A DNA stretch of 13,022 nt from Bacillota bacterium (GCA_023391535.1 JAEWAU010000112.1:1-13022); one strand, 5' to 3'. Shown: positions 6,999 through 12,950, counted from the first letter of the stretch. Numbers and translations: made by a program. The notes: generated from the sequence alone by a model not told the origin.

Positions 6999-7619
6999 TT
7001 ACATCGGCTTCATGAAATCCTGCGTCCAGTAGTAAACCCCGCTCTTGTTGCGGGCCACGCCCACGCCGAGCTGCGTGTAGGCCGCGCTGAGGATGTTCGC
7101 GCGGTGCCCCGGCGAGTTCATCCAGGCCGTCATCACCTGCTGCGGGGTGTTCTGCCCCATGGCGATGTTCTCGCCCGCCGCGGAAAATCTCAGCCCGAAG
7201 TTCTGCATCATCGTAAACGGCGAGCCGTAGGTGGGCGACTGATGCGAAAAATAGTTCTTCGCCGCCATATCCTGCGATTTCAAACGCGCCACGCGCGCAA
7301 GCTGCCAGTTTTTGCTCAGCGTCTGCAGGCCGCGGCTGGCGCGCTGCTGGTTCACCAGTTTGAGCACCTGGTCCTCGTAAGAGGCGTAGGGCACCGTGGT
7401 GGGGATGGTGATTTTCTGCCCCGGCAGGATATTCGCGGGGTTTTTGAGCTGCGGGTTGGCCTTGATGAGCTCGCTTAAACCAACCTGATTCTTTTCGGCG
7501 ATCTTCCAGAGCGAATCGCCTTTCTGCACCGTATAAACCGACTGCGCGAACACGGCGAGCGTGAGCATCCAGCACGCGGCCGCCGCCGCCGCAATCCGTT
7601 TTGCTTTTCTTCCGATCAT
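6999..7619 (-). CDS. Secreted LysM and CAP (SCP/YkwD-like) domain protein
   Basis: A 206-residue exported protein. A signal peptide (MIGRKAKR, Ala-rich core, likely cut after VFA at about 25) leads to one LysM peptidoglycan-binding domain (28-72; YTVQKGDSLWKIA to LPGQKITIP). A CAP domain follows (about 84-203), with the conserved H126 (YFSH), E150 (GENIAMG) and H172 (NSPGH). In Bacillota such YkwD-like proteins are wall- or spore-associated, and their enzymatic activity is unsettled. GGAGGG (7628-7633) lies eight bases before ATG 7619. The frame stays open upstream to 7829, but that extension carries no signal peptide or ribosome site and is rejected. It lies 228 bases after the EamA pair on the same strand with no clear terminator between, so partial readthrough is possible. 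No strong promoter of its own was found. Confidence 0.93.
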   Translation of the reverse strand: MIGRKAKRIAAAAAACWMLTLAVFAQSVYTVQKGDSLWKIAEKNQVGLSELIKANPQLKNPANILPGQKITIPTTVPYASYEDQVLKLVNQQRASRGLQTLSKNWQLARVARLKSQDMAAKNYFSHQSPTYGSPFTMMQNFGLRFSAAGENIAMGQNTPQQVMTAWMNSPGHRANILSAAYTQLGVGVARNKSGVYYWTQDFMKPM

Positions 7620-7642
7620 AGCGTGAACCCTCCATGCGCCGA

Positions 7643-7656
7643 CGGGGCGCGCCCCG
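7643..7656. other. Perfect 14-base GC palindrome in the LysM-CAP leader
   Basis: CGGGGCGCGCCCCG reads the same on both strands and lies nine bases upstream of the GGAGGG ribosome site of the LysM-CAP gene. In a GC-rich genome such a palindrome can arise by chance, and I assign it no function. The rest of 7620-7847 shows no gene and no convincing promoter or terminator. Confidence 0.5.
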
Positions 7657-7847
7657 CCCGGTATTGCGGAAGCCGCGCGGAATTTTTGAAAGCCGCCGCG
7701 GTTTCTCGGTGTTAGTATTCGCGCGGGGAGACGCGGTATGACAGGAAGCGGTTCCCGGAAACGATCTTCCGTTCCCGCCGGATTCCGGCAGAAGAGCGGA
7801 AGAAATTTCGTCGGATTTTTGTTTTTCAAGCGAATGCGGGCCGCGTT

Positions 7848-8189
7848 TCAGCGCAGCGCGACCAGCACGGCGCCCGCGAGAATGAGCGCCACGCCCAGAA
7901 TTTTTTTGCGCGTGATTTTTTCGCCCAGACGCAGGCGCGAAAGCAGCATCGTCCAGATATAGGTGACGGCCGTCATGGGCATCACCACCGAATAGGGCAG
8001 AAAGCGCAGCACCCACACGTTCACGAGCGCGGAGGCCACGTAAAGCCCGCCGCCCAAATAGAGGCTGGGCGCTTTCAGCACCGCGAGGAGGCTGCCCGCC
8101 CCGGTGCTGCTGCGCTTGAAAAAGAAGCCGCCCAAGGCGCCCAGCATCGTCATGAACACGATCACGGGCAGCAGAATCCAACTATTCAT
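7848..8189 (-). CDS. EamA/DMT-type half-size transporter subunit, second of a pair
   Basis: A 113-residue integral membrane protein with four predicted helices (about 4-22, 42-62, 68-86, 95-112). The end has the drug/metabolite transporter signature LPYSVVMPMTAVTYIW...LGEKIT...GVALILAGAVLV, as in the second half of EamA proteins and in SMR-size subunits. It overlaps the preceding half-size subunit by eight bases, and its ATG lies inside that gene's end. GGAG (8196-8199) stands six bases before it. Two coupled half-size subunits recall ArnE/ArnF and paired SMR systems, where the active form is a heterodimer, so I infer the same here. The substrate is unknown. Confidence 0.85.
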   Translation of the reverse strand: MNSWILLPVIVFMTMLGALGGFFFKRSSTGAGSLLAVLKAPSLYLGGGLYVASALVNVWVLRFLPYSVVMPMTAVTYIWTMLLSRLRLGEKITRKKILGVALILAGAVLVALR

Positions 8190-8553
8190 CGCCCGCTCCG
8201 ATCCAGAACACCCCGAGCAGGATGCAGCACAGGCCGAGCACGCTTTTGGGCGTCACCGCTTCCCCCAGCAGGAAATAGCCGATGACATAGGCGAACACGT
8301 AACCGAGGCTCTGCATGGGGTGCAGCACCGAGAAGCTGCCGAACCGGAACGCCGCGATCATGCACACGGCCCCGAGGCCGTACAAAACAAAGCCCAGCAG
8401 CACGAACAGCAGCGCGTGCCCCTGCGCGGCCCCCAGCACGGCGAGCCCCGCACGCGTGTGCACCAGCGCGGCGCTGTTCGGGCCTGCGAGCTTCCAGAAA
8501 TACTGCCCCAGCGCCGAAACCAGCGCCGAAACGACCATGATCGACATACCCAT
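8182..8553 (-). CDS. EamA/DMT-type half-size transporter subunit, first of a pair
   Basis: A 123-residue membrane protein with four predicted helices. It opens with SIMVVSALVSALGQYFWK and has the EamA-type stretch VLHPMQSLGYVFAYVIGYFLLGEAV followed by a final helix. Full-length EamA proteins carry two such units in one chain; here the second is a separate, overlapping gene (7848-8189). The start is uncertain. ATG 8553 and ATG 8547 lack a nearby ribosome site. A TTG at 8592, in frame and 11 bases after GGAAAGG (8604-8610), would add 13 residues; it lies over the small hairpin GAAAGG-loop-CCTTTC (8576-8590). The operon has a strong promoter at 8729-8757 and a leader of about 170 bases that can fold into a three-way junction, suggesting RNA-level control. 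Confidence 0.85.
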   Translation of the reverse strand: MGMSIMVVSALVSALGQYFWKLAGPNSAALVHTRAGLAVLGAAQGHALLFVLLGFVLYGLGAVCMIAAFRFGSFSVLHPMQSLGYVFAYVIGYFLLGEAVTPKSVLGLCCILLGVFWIGAGDE

Positions 8554-8633
8554 GCGGTTTTTTCGAAGCGAGGCCGAAAGGCTCCCTTTCAAGCGGCGAT
8601 CATCCTTTCCGCGCGGCCGCAAACCGATATCCG

Positions 8634-8716
8634 CCGCCGTTTCGATACGAAGATCCGATGCAAAGTATTGGAGATTCGTACCGGACGCCCGGAAATTCCG
8701 GAGCCGGAAACGGCGG
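8634..8716 (-). promoter_or_regulatory. Structured leader RNA (candidate three-way junction) of the EamA pair
   Basis: In the minus-strand transcript CCGCCGUUUC (8716-8707) pairs perfectly with GAAACGGCGG (8643-8634), closing a junction. Inside are a hairpin CCGGA/UCCGG (8701-8689) and an arm GGUACGAA (8682-8675) with UUCGUAUC (8651-8644), continued after a two-base mismatch by UCC/GGA. The arm and the closing stem are contiguous and could stack. It matches no riboswitch class I recognise; the ykkC/guanidine motifs are not evident. The pairing is seen; a sensing role is inference. Confidence 0.5.
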
Positions 8717-8728
8717 ACAAGCGATATC

Positions 8729-8757
8729 AGTATAAAGCAAAGCGGGCGCGAATACAA
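8729..8757 (-). promoter_or_regulatory. Promoter of the EamA pair
   Basis: On the minus strand, TTGTAT (8752-8757), a 17-base spacer and TATACT (8729-8734). Transcription would start near 8722, just before the first strand of the leader structure. The six bases after the -10 are GATATC, repeated at 8626-8631. Confidence 0.8.
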
Positions 8758-8816
8758 TCCCCGCCGCCGGGGCGTAGGCGGCGCCTGCGGGCAAGCGCCC
8801 CGGGCGCCCGCAAAAG

Positions 8817-8857
8817 ACGGCGCCGCGGCGTGAATCGAAATCCACGCGCGGCGCCGT
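8817..8857 (-). terminator. Terminator of the glycine-zipper protein gene
   Basis: ACGGCGCCGCGGCGTG (8817-8832) pairs with CACGCGCGGCGCCGT (8843-8857) with one bulged G, forming about 15 pairs with a ten-base loop. On the minus strand C and four T follow, a short U tract. It lies about 50 bases after the stop of the small gene and upstream of the EamA promoter, so it separates the two units. Confidence 0.7.
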
Positions 8858-8909
8858 TTCGCAAAGAAAGGGGCTTTCCGCAACATTCTCCGGGATACCC
8901 GGAAAAGAA

Positions 8910-9104
8910 TCAGCGGATCATGTTCTGCGCGCTGCTGACGACGGCGCCCACGGCGCGCAGGGCGCGCGTTGCCTGCTTCTTCATGCGCGCGCGCTTGCGG
9001 ATATCCATGGGCTTTGTAACCATGCTTACCGCCGAGCCCACGGCGATGCCCGTCGCGATGCCCGTCGCGATGCCCTTGGCAAACGTCCCGATGCCTCTGT
9101 TCAT
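8910..9104 (-). CDS. Small glycine-zipper protein of unknown function
   Basis: A 64-residue protein. Residues about 3-28 form a single hydrophobic segment with glycines every four residues (GIGTFAKGIATGIATGIAVG), a glycine-zipper pattern that favours helix packing or self-association in membranes. A basic middle (KPMDIRKRARMKKQ) and a short amphipathic end follow. It resembles small hypothetical proteins of other clostridia, but I cannot name a family. GGAGG (9112-9116) is seven bases before ATG 9104 and only one base before ATG 9110, so 9104 is preferred. The repeats are encoded by a 12-base DNA tandem repeat. It ends in its own terminator. It could be a membrane-associated structural or stress peptide, or less likely a toxin, since no antitoxin partner is seen. 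Confidence 0.75.
   Translation of the reverse strand: MNRGIGTFAKGIATGIATGIAVGSAVSMVTKPMDIRKRARMKKQATRALRAVGAVVSSAQNMIR
9044..9079 (-). repeat. 12-base tandem repeat encoding the glycine zipper
   Basis: CGATGCCCGTCG (plus-strand reading) occurs twice perfectly (9044-9055, 9056-9067) and a third time with two changes (9068-9079). On the coding strand each unit gives a GIAT-type tetrapeptide, which builds the GxxxG periodicity of the small protein. Unit number could vary without a frameshift. Confidence 0.85.
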
Positions 9105-9110
9105 AACCAT

Positions 9111-9710
9111 GCCTCCGTTTCCGAAATGGAAAAGATGTGTGCACGCCGTTTGGCATGCCCGCTTACAGTGGGAAGCGCGGCCCCGCGCGTCCGCCCGGCG
9201 GACGCGCCGCTTTCCCGCCGAAAGCGAGCAGGGCGCGGCCCTCCCATGGATAAACGGAACCGTTTTATACGGATATCCGGCTCAAAAGCAGACCCAACTC
9301 GCGCCAAAAGCTTTCGCGTATGAGGTTTGACGCGGATTTATCCGCGATTCGGCCGGAAATCCGTATGCTGCTTTTCTCCGATGAAAACCGCGGTTATTCG
9401 CCGGCGGATAGAAAACGGGTGCGTTTGCCTTTCCGCTTCCCCTGATTCGGCATAACGCCCCGGAAAAACTCCGTCCGCTCCAAACCCGCCGGGGCAGAAA
9501 ATCCGTGTCGGAAGCTCTGCTCTGTGCATTGGGCGCGAGTTTCGCGTTTTTTTTCGGAGAACAGCAATAGCTTGCCCCGCTGCGCGGCGCGCAAACCTTG
9601 AAATTGTTGCCTTTGCGCGGCGGATCAAAACAGCACGGAAAATAAACGGTTTTTTCACGCCGCGTTCGATTTCATCGGAAATTTGCGTCAAACAGGCAAA
9701 AAGCGCACTC
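9111..9710. other. Gene-poor intergenic stretch of about 600 bases
   Basis: No convincing gene was found. It must hold the promoter of the small glycine-zipper gene. The best visible -10 is TATAAA on the minus strand (9264-9269), without a good -35. Two dyads surround it: AAACGG-AA-CCGTTT (9252-9265) and the perfect palindrome CGGATATCCG (9270-9279). A short hairpin CGCGGA/TCCGCG lies near 9335-9348. Small open frames at 9320-9445 (41 codons) and 9505-9570 (21 codons) lack ribosome sites. The part from about 9540 to 9700 is visibly richer in A and T than the flanking genes. Confidence 0.5.
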
Positions 9711-9739
9711 TTGACATTCGCCGGGCGGCGTGCGATACT
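9711..9739 (+). promoter_or_regulatory. Near-consensus promoter of the nuclease-like gene
   Basis: A perfect TTGACA (9711-9716), a 17-base spacer, TG-C and GATACT (9734-9739). This combines a consensus -35 with an extended -10. The start would be near 9746, leaving a short leader of about 33 bases. Confidence 0.9.
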
Positions 9740-9778
9740 GCAACCGGATATTCGGTTTGAAGGAAGGGAGGGACGCCT

Positions 9779-10540
9779 GTGGACGGAAACGCCGGCGAAA
9801 ACGCGGCGGTGCGGGAAACGGAGCGGACACTTCCCGGCCCCGGCATCGGCGTGCTCAACGAGCGGGAGCTGCACGCCTTCCTCAAGGAGCGCTGCGCGCC
9901 CGACCCCGCCTGCCGCGAGGTGCGCGTGGGGCGTTACATTGCGGATATCGTGCTGCCGGGGGAAAACGGCGCGCCGGATTCCATCGTGGAGATCCAGACG
10001 CGCGGGTTCTCCCCGCTGCGCGCCAAGCTCGACGTTTTCCTCCGGGAGCACCCCGTGACGGTGGTGTACCCGGTGGCGGCCGTGAAGCGGATTGTTTGGG
10101 TAAACCCGGAAACCGGCGAGGCCTCGCCGCCGCGCCGCTCTCCCAAAAATGCCGGCCCGTGGGAGATTTTCTACGAGCTGGTGCGTTTGCGCGATCTGCT
10201 CTCCCGGCCCGGCCTGCGCTTTCGCACGGTGCTGCTGGAGCTCACCGAAACGCGCAGCCTGTGCGGCTGGGGAAACGGCGGCAAGCGCGGCTCGGTGTGC
10301 CTTTCGCGCGCGCCCGGCGCCGTGCTGGGCGAATGCGAAGCCGGCGGGCGGTTCGTCTCCTTCCTGCCGCCCGGCCTGCCGCCGGAATTCACCCTCGCGC
10401 AGCTCGCGGCCGCCGGGCGCATGAGCCGGACGCTCGCGCAGCGGACGCTTTCCGTGCTGCGCGCCACCGGGGAGGCGGAATACGTGGGCAGGCGCGGGCG
10501 CGAAAAGCTCTGGCGGCTCGGCGCCGGCGCGCGGGAGTGA
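9779..10540 (+). CDS. Uncharacterised protein with PD-(D/E)XK-like and winged-helix-like regions
   Basis: A 253-residue protein with no signal peptide or membrane helix. The N-terminal half has the layout of a PD-(D/E)XK nuclease core: an N-E-R-E-L-H helix (E28, E30), then YIADIVL with D56, a short loop, and IVEIQT with E71 and Q73. The E-x-Q variant recalls the CoiA-like nuclease-fold group. A conserved-looking central part follows (VTVVYPVAAVKRIVWVNPETGE, 93-114, and FRTVLLELTETR, 148-159). The last 50 residues (FTLAQLAAAGRMSRTLAQRTL to YVGRRGREKLWRL) look like a winged helix-turn-helix. I infer a DNA-acting protein; catalysis is unproven. The start is GTG 9779, six bases after GGGAGGG (9766-9772). 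The gene is monocistronic, with a near-consensus promoter and a strong terminator, and has no obvious partner. Confidence 0.8.
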   Translation: MDGNAGENAAVRETERTLPGPGIGVLNERELHAFLKERCAPDPACREVRVGRYIADIVLPGENGAPDSIVEIQTRGFSPLRAKLDVFLREHPVTVVYPVAAVKRIVWVNPETGEASPPRRSPKNAGPWEIFYELVRLRDLLSRPGLRFRTVLLELTETRSLCGWGNGGKRGSVCLSRAPGAVLGECEAGGRFVSFLPPGLPPEFTLAQLAAAGRMSRTLAQRTLSVLRATGEAEYVGRRGREKLWRLGAGARE

Positions 10541-10594
10541 ACGCGCGCGCATTTCGCCGTGCGGCGGGCGCCGTTTCTTGTTAGCCGCGCAAAA

Positions 10595-10640
10595 ACGCGC
10601 CCGCGGGCTTTTAAACCCGCGGGCGCGTCTGTTTGCTTTT
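10595..10640. terminator. Bidirectional terminator between the nuclease-like and NlpC/P60 genes
   Basis: ACGCGCCCGCGGG (10595-10607) pairs perfectly with CCCGCGGGCGCGT (10616-10628) around CTTTTAAA. On the plus strand CTGTTTGCTTTT follows. On the minus strand a run of five T starts at the last base of the stem (complement of 10591-10595). Confidence 0.9.
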
Positions 10641-10661
10641 AGGAAGAGCGGAACGGCCGCG

Positions 10662-12383
10662 CTATTTGACGCGCCGGGCCGTCATATACCGGCTCGAATA
10701 GTAGTTGCTGTAGAGGCTATCCACCGTAACGGCGTGGGGCCTTGAGGAGGACGCGTCGATGAACCGGCCGCCGCCGATGTAGATGCCCACATGCGTGATG
10801 TTGTTGTGCCCGCCGTTGGTATCGAAGAACACAAGGTCGCCGGCCTGGAGGTTCGAGCGGCTCACATAACTGCCGTAGGCGGACTGCGCCGCCGCGGAGT
10901 GCGGCAGATAGACGCCCATACGGCTGTAGACGTAAGAGGTGAGGCCGGAGCAGTCGAAGCCGCCGTAGGAGGTGCCGCCCGAAACATAGGGTACGCCCAG
11001 CGCGGTTTCGGCAAGCGATATGGCGGAATTGCCGTAGGGGTTTATCCCCACCGCCGAATTTCCGGAACCGCCGTTGCCGGAATCGCCGTTATTATAAGAA
11101 TTCGAGGAATCGTCCGCTTTTTTGGTGCCCACCAGAACCGTCTGGCTCACGGGCTGCGCCACCACGTCGGAGGAAAGCACGTCGATATCCGTGGCCGTAC
11201 CGTCCACATAGGTGACGGACTGAACCACCCGCATCGTGCCGGCCTTGCCCTGCACGCTCACTTTCGTGGTGCCGGATTTGAGGTTTGCACTTTGTTTTTG
11301 CACCACCGTATAGGGGATGGCCTTACGGACGATCTCGTTCTTTACCACCTTGATGGAGACCACAGGGTCCGCCGAAACGGCGGAAGCGTCCCCCTGCCCA
11401 AGGGCCGCGCCGTCGGTCAGGTTCATGGCGAAGAGCGGGTCCACCTCCACGCGCGCGGCAAGCACCTCGCCGCCGTTTTTATCGGTGATCTCGGCTTTCA
11501 GCTCGGGAACGGTTTTGAACACACTTTCCGGGAACACGCCGGTGCGGATGGAAACGTCCTGCAAAAAACTCACGCTCTGCACGGAAGGATCGCTGCGGTA
11601 GGAGGAGGTCAGGCCCGTCAGCATGGCCTGAACGGCCGTGGCGTCGCCGTTCGCGCCCGCGAGGCGGTTATCCACATACAGCCCGTAGCCGTTTTTCACG
11701 CCGTTGCTCGAAAGCGCCACGAGCTTGTTGTAAAGCTGATCCTGGCTGCTCACGGAGGAGCGGGACGTGAGCACGAGCCGGAACGCCGCCGTGCCCGCGA
11801 GCCGGAAATTGCTGCCGGACGCGTCGGAAACGTTGCCCTCCACCTGCGTCACGGCGTCGCGGTAGGTCTGCTCCGCGCTCACCACGCCCAGCGGGCTGCC
11901 GTTGTAGGTGACGGCCAGCGCGAAGCAGGCGTTTTTCCAGAACACAACGGTGAGCGCCAGAACCGCCACGGACAGCGCCGGGGCGATAAAATTCAGCGCG
12001 GGCCGCCGCGCCGCGGAAAAACGGCCCAGGCCCGCACTCAGAAGATGCGCGCACACGGGAACCCCCGCGCGCAAGCCGTCCTCCGCAAGAGCGGAGCGGC
12101 AGCTTTTGAAAAGCTGCGCCGCGCCCTGCCCGGCGTGCACCAGGCCGCGCGTGGGCGAAAGCTCCCCGCGCCCCGCCTGGGAGCGCAGGAAATCGGAGCC
12201 GCGGCGCGCCGCCGCCACCGTTTTGGCCGCAAGCTCGGCCAACGCCACGTCGAAAACGGCGCGGAGGCCGCGCCGCACATACCGGAGCAGCCGCTTCGCG
12301 CGCAGCCCGGTTAAAAAGGAAAGCCGGTATAAAAACGGAGCAAAGGAGAAAGCGCGCGGGTCGTTCTGCGGTTCTTCGCGCAT
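10662..12383 (-). CDS. Membrane-anchored G5 and NlpC/P60 peptidoglycan hydrolase
   Basis: A 573-residue protein. A basic, Ala/Arg-rich cytoplasmic part (1-128) precedes one membrane helix (about 131-157). Outside are an unassigned domain (about 158-335), a G5 domain (about 345-420; EIVRKAIPYTVV to VSQTVLVGT), a Ser/Asn/Gly linker (421-452), and an NlpC/P60 domain (453-573). The last is an endopeptidase fold that cuts stem peptides in peptidoglycan, here with C478 (FDCSGL) and H531 (THVGIYIG). The third active-site position, 12 residues after the His in MepS-type enzymes, is D543 rather than His. AAAAGGAGA (12391-12399) is seven bases before the ATG. The promoter at 12452-12479 carries a WalR-type box and a palindrome, consistent with control as a wall hydrolase. 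The long cytoplasmic N-terminus is unusual and could interact with other proteins (inference). Confidence 0.93.
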   Translation of the reverse strand: MREEPQNDPRAFSFAPFLYRLSFLTGLRAKRLLRYVRRGLRAVFDVALAELAAKTVAAARRGSDFLRSQAGRGELSPTRGLVHAGQGAAQLFKSCRSALAEDGLRAGVPVCAHLLSAGLGRFSAARRPALNFIAPALSVAVLALTVVFWKNACFALAVTYNGSPLGVVSAEQTYRDAVTQVEGNVSDASGSNFRLAGTAAFRLVLTSRSSVSSQDQLYNKLVALSSNGVKNGYGLYVDNRLAGANGDATAVQAMLTGLTSSYRSDPSVQSVSFLQDVSIRTGVFPESVFKTVPELKAEITDKNGGEVLAARVEVDPLFAMNLTDGAALGQGDASAVSADPVVSIKVVKNEIVRKAIPYTVVQKQSANLKSGTTKVSVQGKAGTMRVVQSVTYVDGTATDIDVLSSDVVAQPVSQTVLVGTKKADDSSNSYNNGDSGNGGSGNSAVGINPYGNSAISLAETALGVPYVSGGTSYGGFDCSGLTSYVYSRMGVYLPHSAAAQSAYGSYVSRSNLQAGDLVFFDTNGGHNNITHVGIYIGGGRFIDASSSRPHAVTVDSLYSNYYSSRYMTARRVK

Positions 12384-12429
12384 GGAACAGTCTCCTTTTC
12401 CATAAAATGAGCAGGGGGTACGCGCAATG

Positions 12430-12446
12430 ATTACAAAATAGTTACA
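12430..12446 (-). promoter_or_regulatory. WalR (YycF)-type binding box
   Basis: The minus strand reads TGTAAC-TATTT-TGTAAT. This fits the published WalR consensus TGTWAH-N5-TGTWAH of Bacillus and Staphylococcus exactly. It overlaps the predicted transcription start (about 12445), downstream of the -10, a position more typical of repression than activation. Confidence 0.6.
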
Positions 12447-12451
12447 CTTCT

Positions 12452-12479
12452 ATTATACTCAGAAGAATATTCTTTGCAA
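12452..12479 (-). promoter_or_regulatory. Promoter of the NlpC/P60 gene
   Basis: On the minus strand, TTGCAA (12474-12479), a 16-base spacer and a perfect TATAAT (12452-12457). The start would be near 12445, giving a leader of about 60 bases. A 12-base palindrome fills most of the spacer. Confidence 0.85.
12463..12474. promoter_or_regulatory. Palindrome in the promoter spacer (candidate operator)
   Basis: AAGAATATTCTT is a perfect 12-base palindrome lying between the -35 and -10 of the NlpC/P60 promoter. That is a classical place for a repressor to bind. I do not recognise the regulator. Confidence 0.5.
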
Positions 12480-12662
12480 GTGGTTTTCCCCGGCAGTTCC
12501 AGCCATTGGCAAAAATCGTTGGAATAGCCGCAACTGCGGAATGGTATTTAGTTAATATGCACAAATATCCGGTTTCCACAGAGTCGGGACATGCCAAAAG
12601 GCGGCGAAAAAGAGTTACAATCGTTGCAAAACCGTTGCGTCTGCGCCCGCTTCGCCCCCAGC
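12480..12662. other. Divergent intergenic region without a gene
   Basis: No supported gene lies between the two divergent promoters. An imperfect inverted repeat, GCAGTTCCA (12493-12501) against TGG (12520-12522) and AACTGC (12532-12537), lies just upstream of the NlpC/P60 -35 and could be a regulator site. A 74-codon frame from TTG 12506 crosses the next promoter and enters the riboswitch leader, and has no ribosome site. Confidence 0.4.
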
Positions 12663-12691
12663 TTGACGCGCGCGCGCACCGCGCCTACAAT
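12663..12691 (+). promoter_or_regulatory. Promoter of the cobalamin-riboswitch transcript
   Basis: TTGACG (12663-12668), 17 bases and TACAAT (12686-12691). The start would be near 12698, about 50 bases before the aptamer. Confidence 0.85.
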
Positions 12692-12750
12692 AAAAGCTGT
12701 ACGAAAAAACAACCCGCCGGGACCGCCTGATCCCGCGCGGAAGAGGAGAC

Positions 12751-12949
12751 GACGGTAGGGGCGCGCCCGGAACAAGGAGCGCCCCGCAAGGGAAGGCGGT
12801 GCAAAGCCGCCGCAGCCCCCGCTACTGTAAGGCCGACCGGAACGGCACCGCGCCGCAGGGCGCGCACGGCCCAAAGAGCCCGCCACTGGGGAGTTCCCCC
12901 GGGAAGGCGGCCGGTTCCGGAAAGACGCCGAGCCAGGAGACCTGCCGCC
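12751..12949 (+). promoter_or_regulatory. Cobalamin (adenosylcobalamin/B12) riboswitch
   Basis: The conserved core is plain: GGCGGTGCAAAGCCGCC (12795-12811), CCCCCGCTACTGTAAG (12816-12831), GCCACTGGGGAG, GGGAAGGC (12901-12908), and the B12 box AGCCAGGAGACCTGCC (12931-12946). GACGGTAGG (12751-12759) can pair with CCTGCCGCC (12941-12949) as the closing stem. The RNA senses cobalamin and shuts off transport or synthesis genes when it is bound. The aptamer is complete. Confidence 0.96.
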
Positions 12950-12950
12950 G

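Noticed and set aside
7708..7745. Possible sporulation-type (SigE-like) promoter of the LysM-CAP gene: GTCATA, 17 bases, AATACT
   Set aside because: The spacing and -10 fit SigE poorly, and a GC-rich background makes such partial matches common.
7766..7802. Inverted repeat CTTCCG/CGGAAG around GCCGG/CCGGC after the EamA pair
   Set aside because: It has large internal loops and no T tract on either side, so it is not a convincing terminator.
7620..7829. N-terminal extension of the LysM-CAP protein
   Set aside because: It would bury the signal peptide inside the protein and has no ribosome site. ATG 7619 has a good one.
4729..8181. Open frame of about 1150 codons on the minus strand
   Set aside because: It runs antisense through the well-supported DUF1015 and CPBP genes and out of frame through others. 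Its product is an Arg/His/Ala/Gly-rich sequence without domains, a usual shadow in GC-rich DNA.
9101..9307. Minus-strand frame of 68 codons overlapping the small gene start by ATGA
   Set aside because: The overlap looks like coupling, but the start is a TTG without a ribosome site, and the product is Arg-rich and featureless. It also crosses the candidate promoter of the small gene.
9320..9445. Plus-strand frame of 41 codons in the gene-poor stretch
   Set aside because: There is an ATG and open frame but no ribosome site, promoter or recognisable product.
12506..12730. Plus-strand frame of 74 codons
   Set aside because: TTG start without a ribosome site. It covers the promoter and early leader of the cobalamin riboswitch.
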